DNA of 40,732 nt. Origin: Myxococcota bacterium. GTDB taxonomy: Bacteria > Myxococcota_A > Bradymonadia > UBA7976 > UBA1532. The translations under genes were made by a program, and so were the position numbers. Below the pieces are notes generated by a model. The model did not search any database, had not been told where the DNA came from, and worked only from the letters and a program-made list of their open reading frames with translations. Positions 32,481-39,421 of this stretch are shown piece after piece. Numbering within the stretch: position 1 is the first letter of the stretch; each line of letters starts with the position of its first letter. Where the stretch lies: contig JAKLJY010000072.1 of assembly GCA_023150895.1 (NCBI GenBank), forward strand, positions 1 through 40,732, written 5' to 3'.

Positions 32481-34358
32481 TCAGTGTCCGGCGCCCCCCA
32501 TCATCGACACGACCATCAACACCGCGAGCGAGAGGCCGATCAACACGGCGACGAGACCGAAGATGCGATAACCGAACTCCCACGCGATGTTCTGTTTCGC
32601 GTCCATGACCAGCGCGTCGGCCCGGCCCTCGGCCTCGTACCGCCGCCACTGATCGGCGCGCTCCTCCATCATCTCCTCGTGGCTGATCTGTCCGTTGAAG
32701 ATCACCGTATCCATCGGGAACTTCTCCGGCCGGAAGTGTGTATTGAAGAAGTGCACCGTGAAGATGAAGCCCGTCGCCAGCAGCGCCTCGTCCGAATGCA
32801 CGATGGTCGCGATGTTGAACATCCACCCGGGCAGCGCCACCGAGAAGGGCTCGGGGAACCAGAGCATCAGACCGCTGAGACCGATGGCGAACATGCCCCA
32901 GAAGACCGCCATGAAGTCGAACTTCTCCCAGTAGGTCCAGCGCTCGAACGTCGGCCGTGGCCCCTTGAAGAAGAACCACTTGAACATGGCCTTCACGTCC
33001 TGCACGTCGCGCATGTTCGGGAACAGCGAGTCCGGGCCGAACAGACGCTGCCGGAGGGTGGCATCGGGTTGTCCCGCGGGGCGCTTCGCGAACAGGAACC
33101 GCAGGCTCATGCCCACCGCCGTCAGGAAGTAGCCGAAGGTGATCACGGCCGCCGCGTGGTGAATCGCCCGCGCCCGCACCGCGCCGCCGAGCAGGTCCAT
33201 GATCACCTTGCCCCAGGACGTGCCGTTGAACTTCAGCGGGAGGCCCGTCAGCGACAGCGTCAGGAAGCTCACGATGACGACGAGGTGGAGCGCGATCTGC
33301 ACCTTGGTGAAGCGCCGGTAGGTCTTCTTGCCCTCTCCCGAATGGTCATGGGCGGCCGGGAGGAGGCCCGCCGCGCGCCGCTGCTGCCGGTCGACGAACG
33401 AGCGCAGCGCCCACAGCACCGAGTGAATCCAGAAAAAGAGGAACGTGCCCACCAGAAGGCCGGTCATCGAGACCCGCGTCCAGTAGAGCGAGGGGAACTT
33501 CTCCGCGTCGTAGTCGTCCGCGTGTGCAACGTACTTCGCAAACCCCGCGCCCGCCGAAGGATGACACTGCTGACAGGTCTGTGCCAGGTTGTCCGCGTGC
33601 ACCGTCGACTTGGGATCCTCCGCGTCGCGGATGGCGTGCGCCGTGTGGCAGTCCGCACAGCCGGCCACCTTCTCGGGGTAACCCAGGCGCACGTTCTTGC
33701 CGTGGAAACTCGCGAGATAGGTGGCGCCGGCGATGGGCGTCACCTCGTTGCGCGCCATCATCTCGCGGTCGTCGTGGCACTTCAGACAGGCCATCGTGTG
33801 AAATTCGCGGCCCTTGGCATCGTTGTCGATCTTCGCGACCGTGTGCAGGCCGTGGCAGTCCGCGCAGGAGGGCGCGTCCTTGCCGCCCTTCTTCAGGTTC
33901 TCGTAGTGCGCGGACTGAAAGTAGTCCTCCTGCCGGGTGTGACAACTGCTGCAGATCTGGGCGATCGCGAGCTTGTCGTCCTTGTGGCTCTTCAGCGTGT
34001 GGATGTCCTGATGACACTTCTCGCACGCGATGGGGAGGCGCTGCCCGGCGTGCACGCTGCCGGCGTACTCCTTGGCCTCGTTCTCGTGGCAGCGGGCGCA
34101 GTCCGCCTTGCCGAAGGTCGCGGCGCAGGTCGGTGAGCCATCTTCCGCCGCGGGCTTCGGCCCCTCGACCGGGTGGCACGCCGTGCAGGCGAGATCCTTG
34201 TGAACGGCGCCGGCGTAGGCGTCCGGATTGACGTCGACGGTGTGGCACCCGGCGCAGTCATACTTCTCTTCGGCGGCGCGCGCCGGGAAGGCGGCGAAGG
34301 TGAACAGCGCCAGCAGCAGGGCCGGCCACCCGGCGCCCGGAAGGGGATGAGTCGTCAC
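32481..34358 (-). CDS. Nonahaem cytochrome c - cytochrome b fusion (quinol-linked)
   Basis: The product is 625 residues. The start is GTG 34358 with GGAG seven bases upstream; a signal peptide (cleavage near ARAAEE) follows at once. Nine CXXCH haem c motifs begin at residues 35, 58, 87, 112, 136, 165, 191, 234 and 262. From about residue 295 come four or five membrane helices like the b-type subunit of formate dehydrogenase or thiosulfate reductase (cytochrome b561-like), with candidate haem b His residues in FFWIHSVLW, QIALHLVVI, AIHHAAAVI and FTVHFFNTHF. This design would take electrons from quinol and pass them to periplasmic partners, most likely the Otr-type cytochrome in this operon, or run in reverse. 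Confidence 0.88.
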   Translation of the reverse strand: MTTHPLPGAGWPALLLALFTFAAFPARAAEEKYDCAGCHTVDVNPDAYAGAVHKDLACTACHPVEGPKPAAEDGSPTCAATFGKADCARCHENEAKEYAGSVHAGQRLPIACEKCHQDIHTLKSHKDDKLAIAQICSSCHTRQEDYFQSAHYENLKKGGKDAPSCADCHGLHTVAKIDNDAKGREFHTMACLKCHDDREMMARNEVTPIAGATYLASFHGKNVRLGYPEKVAGCADCHTAHAIRDAEDPKSTVHADNLAQTCQQCHPSAGAGFAKYVAHADDYDAEKFPSLYWTRVSMTGLLVGTFLFFWIHSVLWALRSFVDRQQRRAAGLLPAAHDHSGEGKKTYRRFTKVQIALHLVVIVSFLTLSLTGLPLKFNGTSWGKVIMDLLGGAVRARAIHHAAAVITFGYFLTAVGMSLRFLFAKRPAGQPDATLRQRLFGPDSLFPNMRDVQDVKAMFKWFFFKGPRPTFERWTYWEKFDFMAVFWGMFAIGLSGLMLWFPEPFSVALPGWMFNIATIVHSDEALLATGFIFTVHFFNTHFRPEKFPMDTVIFNGQISHEEMMEERADQWRRYEAEGRADALVMDAKQNIAWEFGYRIFGLVAVLIGLSLAVLMVVSMMGGAGH

Positions 34359-34425
34359 GATGGCTCCGTGAACGCGCCACGCCTTTTCCGGCGGCGACGC
34401 GCGAAGTCGAGGGAGAAGCGCTGTG

Positions 34426-35613
34426 TCAGCCGCAGAGGCCACCCGCGCGGCGCGCGGTCTTGAGTTTGATCTTCGGGGTGTAGGCGTCCTTCGGGAACGC
34501 CTCGAGGACCTTCGCCGAGGGTTTCGCGAAGTCGAAGTGATGCGCCGCATGTGCAGCGGGCTCGAAGGTGTGTTTCCACTCGGTCAGCCCGTGCTCGAGG
34601 ATGTACAGGTTCGTCACGCCCTCGACCTTGAGACGCTTCCACGCCCGCACGGCCTCGCCCTCGTCGTCCGCGATGAGAATGACCACGCCCTGCGGCGGGA
34701 GCTGATTCAACTCGAACGCAAACTTCTCGTCGGCGAGCCCCTCGAACGTGACGTTGCGCGCCGCGTCGAGATGGAACGCGTCGAACGCCTCTTTCGAGCG
34801 CAGATCGAGCGTGACGAGTTTGATCGTCGCGTCGTTCCAGGTCTTGACGTACTCCAGCGGGTGAATGAAGACGTCGCGGCCGTCGAGGAGGGGCTGATAC
34901 TGGTCGCCGACGCGCGCCCACTTCGCCTCGGGCGTCGGCTGCCCGAGACCCCAGATGACCATCGCCGTGCCGAACGCGACCCCCGCCGCGGCCATGTAAC
35001 GCCGGTTCGTCGGGCGCCACTGCGGGGCCTTCGAGGTGTCGCGGGCGAACTCTTCGGCCTTCTCGGCGCCGTAGAAGAACACCAGTGCCAGTACCGTGAC
35101 CGCCACGACCGCGCCGCCGAGGGACCAGCCGAAGACGTCCGAGAGCAGCAGGCGCTCGGTATAGGACGAGTTCCAGAACTTCTGCATCGACGAGACCGTG
35201 CCGCCGAACACACCCGCACCGATGGTCGTGCCGATGAAGAACATCAGACCGTCGAGCTTCAGGCTCGCCGCGGAGATGATCGACGTGCCCGGACAGTACC
35301 CTCCGACGACGAACCCGACACCCATCACCAGACCGCCGACGATGCCCGGCCACAGATACGTCTGGTTCACGTAGATCTTCGAGAAATCCAGATAGCCGAG
35401 CGCCGCGGTCAGGAAGATCAGCAGGCAGGCGGTCAGGATGGCCGTGAACATCGTCTTCAGCACGGTCATGTCCTTGAAGTAGAACTGACCGGCGAGCTTG
35501 CGGGCGTTGCCGAACCCGGCGAGCTCGAGGGAGACGCCGAAGCCGAGACCGATGGCGAAATAGACCAGGTAGTTGAGGGCCTTGCCGAGGGGGCCGATGT
35601 CGAGGGGGAGCAT
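34426..35613 (-). CDS. YeeE/YedE sulfur transporter with C-terminal rhodanese-like domain
   Basis: The product is 395 residues. About residues 1-225 form membrane helices of the YeeE/YedE family, whose TsuA members import thiosulfate. The conserved Cys motif GGYCPGTS has Cys107. A rhodanese-like domain follows at about 245-350: LVTLDLRSKEAFDAFHLDAA is the typical entry motif, but the active-site loop reads VVILIADDEGEAV, where the sulfur-carrying Cys should be. The domain is therefore probably not a sulfurtransferase in the usual sense. The C terminus ends GGLCG, with a Cys that might replace it. It is 9 nt downstream of the smaller YeeE gene; together they look like a two-part transporter. 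Confidence 0.88.
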   Translation of the reverse strand: MLPLDIGPLGKALNYLVYFAIGLGFGVSLELAGFGNARKLAGQFYFKDMTVLKTMFTAILTACLLIFLTAALGYLDFSKIYVNQTYLWPGIVGGLVMGVGFVVGGYCPGTSIISAASLKLDGLMFFIGTTIGAGVFGGTVSSMQKFWNSSYTERLLLSDVFGWSLGGAVVAVTVLALVFFYGAEKAEEFARDTSKAPQWRPTNRRYMAAAGVAFGTAMVIWGLGQPTPEAKWARVGDQYQPLLDGRDVFIHPLEYVKTWNDATIKLVTLDLRSKEAFDAFHLDAARNVTFEGLADEKFAFELNQLPPQGVVILIADDEGEAVRAWKRLKVEGVTNLYILEHGLTEWKHTFEPAAHAAHHFDFAKPSAKVLEAFPKDAYTPKIKLKTARRAGGLCG

Positions 35614-35622
35614 GGCCGTCTC

Positions 35623-36135
35623 CTAGTTCCAGAGCTTGCGGACGAAATAGGCGAGCATGTAGGCGCCGGCGAACACGGCGAACATGAAGGCCCAGGACCC
35701 GGCGGAGAGGACCGCGCCGCCGCTCAGCGCGTTGCCGCTGGTGCAGCCGCGGGCGAGGCGGGCGCCGTACCCCATGATGATGCCGCCGAGCAGGGCGAGC
35801 GGAAGACGCAGGCGCGGGCTGATGCTCGGGCCATGGCAGACCTCGACCTTGAGCCGGCGATTGCGCCAGGAGGACACCATGCCCCCGGCGAAGGTGCCGA
35901 GCAGCATCATCACGCTCGAGTGGTCGAGGGCGCTGCGGTCCCCGCCGCCGATGGCGGCGAAGTAGCCGACCCGGTCGACGTAGTCCTGCGCGACGGCGCT
36001 CGTGGCGGCGACCTGCAGGCGGCTGACCGCGCCCGAGGCGCCGAGACCGCTGTGCGTGACCGCGAAGGCGGTGAAGAGCACCACGCCGAGCATCACACCG
36101 GCGAGGTAGGGGTTGATGAAGGGCTTAGGTTCCAT
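35623..36135 (-). CDS. YeeE/YedE family protein, small subunit
   Basis: The product is 170 residues with about four membrane helices. The family motif GARLARGCTSGNALSGGA carries Cys131, and a second Cys100 sits in a loop. YeeE/YedE proteins come as one long protein or as two half-size proteins; here the small half precedes the larger rhodanese-linked half by 9 nt. Its start overlaps the end of the octahaem cytochrome gene by 11 nt (36125-36135), so the genes are surely co-transcribed. Import of thiosulfate or another sulfur species is the likely role. The ATG at 36135 gives the normal N terminus; an upstream ATG at 36216 is antifunctional extension inside the cytochrome gene. Confidence 0.88.
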   Translation of the reverse strand: MEPKPFINPYLAGVMLGVVLFTAFAVTHSGLGASGAVSRLQVAATSAVAQDYVDRVGYFAAIGGGDRSALDHSSVMMLLGTFAGGMVSSWRNRRLKVEVCHGPSISPRLRLPLALLGGIIMGYGARLARGCTSGNALSGGAVLSAGSWAFMFAVFAGAYMLAYFVRKLWN

Positions 36136-37564
36136 GGGGTTTCCCTCCCGCCGGATCGCGGTCGTATCCGAGGGCCTTCCAGTCGAGGCGCCCGCCCTCG
36201 GAGTGACAGTCGACACAGGTCAACGCCTTCTTCGCCGGCGTCGTCATGTGGTTGATGGGCCAGTACATATGTGTCGGTGTGAAATCGAACTGACCGCTGT
36301 AGGGCAGCCCGGCCGTTTGCATGCCTTTCTCGGCGGCGAACGCCCAATCGAACTTCGTCCAGAAACCGCCGTCGCCTGCCGTGATGGGCGGGATGAGCAC
36401 GCGGTTGACGGGATCGTAGATCTGTTTCGCCCGGTGAATCTTGAACGGGAAGATCCGCGCCGTCGGGTCCTTGCGGTCGCCCTTCGGCGAGTTGACGGGC
36501 TGATCGTCCGCGGTCAGTTTGTCGCCGACGATGTAGCGCTCCATCTTGCCGTTGTACCAGGCATAGGCCGGCGGGACCGACTCGTCGTATCTGAACGACC
36601 CCTTGATCTTCAGATACTCGTGCGGGTCGTCCTTGCGCGCCGCATCCCCGGCCTGGGACCAGTCCCACTCCATCTTCGTGGCGTACTTCCGGGCGAAGGC
36701 CGGGATGTGGCAGGTCTGACACGCCACCCTGGCCACGTGTTTGTTCAATTGCGCATCGGCGTGCGGCGTCTCGGTGTGACACTTCTCGCAGGCGAAGCGA
36801 CTCGTGACGGTGGCGTCGGTGTATGTCGCGTTCACCTTGCCGGGGACGAGGTGGTGCTCCGTCTTGTGGCAGTCGACACATTGAAAATTCAGACGCCCCA
36901 TGTGGACGTCGACCTCTTCGGACGGGTTGATGAGCGAGTCGTCGAGGTCGCCGTGTTTGACGCCCATGCCGCCGCCCCCGTTGAAGTGGCAGATGCCGCA
37001 GTTCTCGCGGTTGGGCATCCGGACGCTGCCGGCAACGGCGGCGAGGTCGACCTTGTCGCCGGGCAGGCCCTTTTTGCCCTTGCTGTAGCCCCCGGAGCCG
37101 TCGTGGCAGACGAGGCAGTCGACGTTCTCGCTCTTCGTGAAGTCGAATTTGTCGTCGCCCCAGCCGTACCCGGCGTGGCAGCGCGTGCAGGACTCCCAGT
37201 TGCCGGAGATGCTGATGCAGAAGTTGTTCATCAGGTTGCGCTTGCCGGTGCGCACGGTCTTGCCGTCGCGCTCGACGTCGCCGCTGAGCCACTCCCAGTG
37301 GGGGGTCTTCATGACCTCGTTGGCCGCGTTCTCGTGGCACTCGAGGCACTTGCGCGTGACCTCCTGCGGGGTGGCGATCTTGTCCTTGAAGTAGGCCGAG
37401 TGGTCGAGGTGCGGGCGCGTGATGCCGGCGATGGGGTTCGTCGGGGCGACGCGCACGGCCGTCGACAGCGCCTGCTCTCGGTGGTCGCCGCCGCCCTGCA
37501 GGGCGAGGCCTGCGAGTGCGAGCACGGCCACGACGCCGCCGGCGGCCAGGATCTTCAGGGTCAT
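36125..37564 (-). CDS. otr: Octahaem c-type cytochrome, tetrathionate reductase (Otr) family
   Basis: The product is 479 residues with an N-terminal signal or anchor (about 4-23). Eight CXXCH motifs begin at residues 73, 126, 150, 189, 229, 259, 282 and 450. The segment NNFCISISGNWESCTRCHAGYGWG (113-136) and the long haem-free stretch between haems 7 and 8 are typical of the Otr family. Shewanella Otr reduces tetrathionate, nitrite and hydroxylamine; the physiological substrate of family members is often unclear. The start is ATG 37564 with GGAGG at ideal spacing. It is the first gene of the minus-strand operon and lies downstream of an FNR-type site. Confidence 0.92.
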   Translation of the reverse strand: MTLKILAAGGVVAVLALAGLALQGGGDHREQALSTAVRVAPTNPIAGITRPHLDHSAYFKDKIATPQEVTRKCLECHENAANEVMKTPHWEWLSGDVERDGKTVRTGKRNLMNNFCISISGNWESCTRCHAGYGWGDDKFDFTKSENVDCLVCHDGSGGYSKGKKGLPGDKVDLAAVAGSVRMPNRENCGICHFNGGGGMGVKHGDLDDSLINPSEEVDVHMGRLNFQCVDCHKTEHHLVPGKVNATYTDATVTSRFACEKCHTETPHADAQLNKHVARVACQTCHIPAFARKYATKMEWDWSQAGDAARKDDPHEYLKIKGSFRYDESVPPAYAWYNGKMERYIVGDKLTADDQPVNSPKGDRKDPTARIFPFKIHRAKQIYDPVNRVLIPPITAGDGGFWTKFDWAFAAEKGMQTAGLPYSGQFDFTPTHMYWPINHMTTPAKKALTCVDCHSEGGRLDWKALGYDRDPAGGKPHGT

Positions 37565-37608
37565 TGCGCACCTCCGACGTGCGAGCAGCGGCGTAGATTC
37601 ATGAACAT

Positions 37609-37632
37609 ACATATCTCGATTCATCGATATGT
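37609..37632. promoter_or_regulatory. AT-rich dyad operator candidate upstream of otr
   Basis: ACATATC (37609-37615) and GATATGT (37626-37632) are perfect 7-bp inverted arms around a 10-nt centre that itself holds CGAT-TC-ATCG. It lies 45-68 nt upstream of the otr ATG, just after the predicted transcription start, which would suit a repressor. The ArsR-family protein of the same operon is the natural candidate, but this is inference. Confidence 0.5.
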
Positions 37633-37641
37633 CTGAGCACG

Positions 37642-37670
37642 GATGTACGCCCGGGGACCGGCGGCGGCAA
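37642..37670 (-). promoter_or_regulatory. Candidate promoter of the otr operon
   Basis: Read on the minus strand, TTGCCG (37670-37665) and TACATC (37647-37642) are separated by 17 nt. The -35 matches consensus at four of six positions, the -10 at three. Transcription would start near 37635, giving a leader of about 70 nt. The weak -10 suits a promoter that needs an activator. Confidence 0.35.
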
Positions 37671-37688
37671 GCCGGGGAGACCCTGACC

Positions 37689-37702
37689 TTGACGTGGGTC
37701 AA
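37689..37702. promoter_or_regulatory. FNR/HcpR/FixK-type binding site
   Basis: TTGAC-GTGG-GTCAA is a perfect 5-bp dyad with 4-nt spacing, the canonical layout for CRP/FNR-superfamily regulators. The TTGAC...GTCAA form is known for HcpR, FixK and DNR-like members that control anaerobic and nitrogen-oxide genes. Its centre is about 60 nt upstream of the predicted otr transcription start, a typical class I activator position. Confidence 0.55.
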
Positions 37703-37903
37703 ACGTGATCGCGTCTCGACCGCATGGCGCTTGGGGGTGGGCAGCTTCTCCGACACGCCGCGCGAGTTGGTCGCGCACGCCGAACATTGAGGAGTGTCGA
37801 AAGCGGGTGCGAGGCGCCATGCCGAGGCAAAGTCTCGCGGCCCGTCCACTCGCGGACTACAGCTCGGCCTCGCGCAGGTCCTCACTCATGACGCGCGTGT
37901 CGG

Positions 37904-39421
37904 TCAAGCCTCGTCGACCGGCCAGAGCACGCCGAAGCCGACGTGACGGCCCCTGCCGATGGCGATCGGGCCCGCGATCGGCCGGTCGAAGGTGACGCGT
38001 ACATGCAACTTGGGCGTCTCGCCGAGGTAGCCGTTGGCGCGGTACTGCGTCGCGATGTGAACGCCAGCGAGCGGCCCACCTGCCACGACCTCAATGGACT
38101 CGATGCTCGCCCCCCGGCCTGCGATGGCCTGCCGGATGCTGCGCTCGACCAGCTCGCGACGGCGCTTCTGCAGGTGCAACTCGCGGGCAGCGGCCTTCGC
38201 GGGCTCTCCTTCGGCGTTGCGACGCGCCTCGATGAGGCGTTTCCACTCGTCCCGCGTCAGTTCCTTGGTCTGCTGCACGAGCGGGGTGACGGTCGCCCAG
38301 GTGCGCGAGCGCTCGGTGATGGCGCGTAGCCACTGACCGTCGGGCTCCGTGTCGAGAACGACTCCGGTACGTCGCCCGTTGTCGACCAGTTCGCGACCGT
38401 GGAGGAGTACCTGCGCCGTCTCGATGATCGCGCGCCGAGTCGGGTCGTCACCCGCGCCGAAGTCTGCGAGGGCGATGCGGCGCACGCGACCATCCGGGTA
38501 CGGTCCGAGCACGCTCGGCAGCGGCAGGATCGCGAGGTGTGGCTCGCTGATCGGCTTGTCGCTGTCGTCGTGGCCGACGAGCACTCGACGAACGAGCGCC
38601 TCCATCGCGAGACGATCGCTCGGGCTACTCGCGAGCAGGTCCACGACCTCACTGCGGATCTCGTCCAGGAGGTGGCGCACGGGACCGACGACCTGCCGAA
38701 GCAAGCGAGCATCCCACGAGCGGCGCTTGCCGTTGCGCCAGAGGCCCAGCACGAAGGTGGGAACCTCCCGGTCAGCACCGCGAGCATCCGACGCGTACGG
38801 TACGGCTCGCACGCCCGCCGCAGCCAGGGGCAGTTCGTTGAGGTCGCGAGCGAAGGCGGCGTCGCAGACGTCGAGGCACCCGACCTCAGGCAGCTCCAGC
38901 GACTTGCCGCTCGCAGCTGGCCGCCAGCGCATTGCGTCGGCGGGTGGTTCCACATCGAAGGCATCGAGCACAGCGAGGTCTTCGCCCTTGCCGAGGCTGG
39001 AAACATGCCGTGACACATCGCGGATGATGGGCACGTGCGAGGCGTCGACGTCCGGCCACCAGTACCAGACGGTGCTTGGGGCCTCGATGTCCCGGCCGAC
39101 CATCGGCTCGGGCTCGAGGTCGATGCCCTTCTCGGGGTTGAGCTTCCGCTCAGTGGGCCAGTTCTTCGAGTTGTTGGGCACGAACCGACGCTGGCGCGGT
39201 GGGCGCCACTTGGCGTGAGGCGCGAGGATCTCGGGCTTCGTGCCCTCGCTCCAGCCCTGCCGCTCGAGCACGCGAAGTGAGTCGTCGATCGCCTTGCGGT
39301 TGCTGTGCGACCAGCCCGCGCGCGCCGAAGACACGAGCGCCTTGAAGAGGCGCGCAGGGCTCGGCGGCCACTCACGGCCGGAGTATCCGGCGAGGAACTG
39401 AACGCGGATCGCGAGAGGCAT
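37904..39421 (-). CDS. csb2: Type I-G (I-U) CRISPR-associated protein Csb2 (Cas5/Cas6-like)
   Basis: The product is 505 residues. The N terminus has the Csb2 (GSU0054 family) signature EWPPSPARLFKALV (17-30). A central GHDDSDKPISEPHLAILPLP segment matches the family's H-x-H-x-A-x-x-P-L-P block, and the C terminus has GPIAIGRGRHVGFGVLWP, the Gly-rich RAMP-like end. Csb2 is the combined Cas5/Cas6 subunit of type I-G Cascade: it processes crRNA and caps its 5' end. The ATG overlaps the csb1 stop (ATGA). It is the last cas gene on this side; cas3, cas8 (csx17), cas4-cas1 and cas2 would be beyond the window, if present. Confidence 0.9.
   Translation of the reverse strand: MPLAIRVQFLAGYSGREWPPSPARLFKALVSSARAGWSHSNRKAIDDSLRVLERQGWSEGTKPEILAPHAKWRPPRQRRFVPNNSKNWPTERKLNPEKGIDLEPEPMVGRDIEAPSTVWYWWPDVDASHVPIIRDVSRHVSSLGKGEDLAVLDAFDVEPPADAMRWRPAASGKSLELPEVGCLDVCDAAFARDLNELPLAAAGVRAVPYASDARGADREVPTFVLGLWRNGKRRSWDARLLRQVVGPVRHLLDEIRSEVVDLLASSPSDRLAMEALVRRVLVGHDDSDKPISEPHLAILPLPSVLGPYPDGRVRRIALADFGAGDDPTRRAIIETAQVLLHGRELVDNGRRTGVVLDTEPDGQWLRAITERSRTWATVTPLVQQTKELTRDEWKRLIEARRNAEGEPAKAAARELHLQKRRRELVERSIRQAIAGRGASIESIEVVAGGPLAGVHIATQYRANGYLGETPKLHVRVTFDRPIAGPIAIGRGRHVGFGVLWPVDEA

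Larger units (their letters stand above)
37565..37903 (-). other. Intergenic region between csb2 and otr
   Basis: These 339 nt hold no convincing gene. They contain the regulatory elements listed separately and a local AT-rich patch at about 37600-37635 that stands out in GC-rich DNA. Just after the csb2 stop, an ATG at 37890 opens a ten-codon frame (MSEDLREAEL, then TAG at 37858-37860). It might be a leader peptide, a remnant of a lost gene, or chance. No terminator with a U-tract and no CRISPR-like repeat is visible. Confidence 0.6.

Noticed and set aside
37609-37632. The AT-rich dyad as a second FNR site
   Set aside because: Its inner dyad (TCGAT-N2-ATCGA) has the wrong spacing and sequence for TTGAT-N4-ATCAA. 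The outer arms fit an independent operator better.
37565-37903. CRISPR array or leader next to csb2
   Set aside because: No repeated unit of 25-40 nt is present. The only dyads are the regulatory ones described.
38349-39218. Plus-strand open frames opposite csb2
   Set aside because: They lack family similarity, and their Ser/Arg-rich composition is typical of shadow frames. Csb2 is clearly recognisable on the minus strand.
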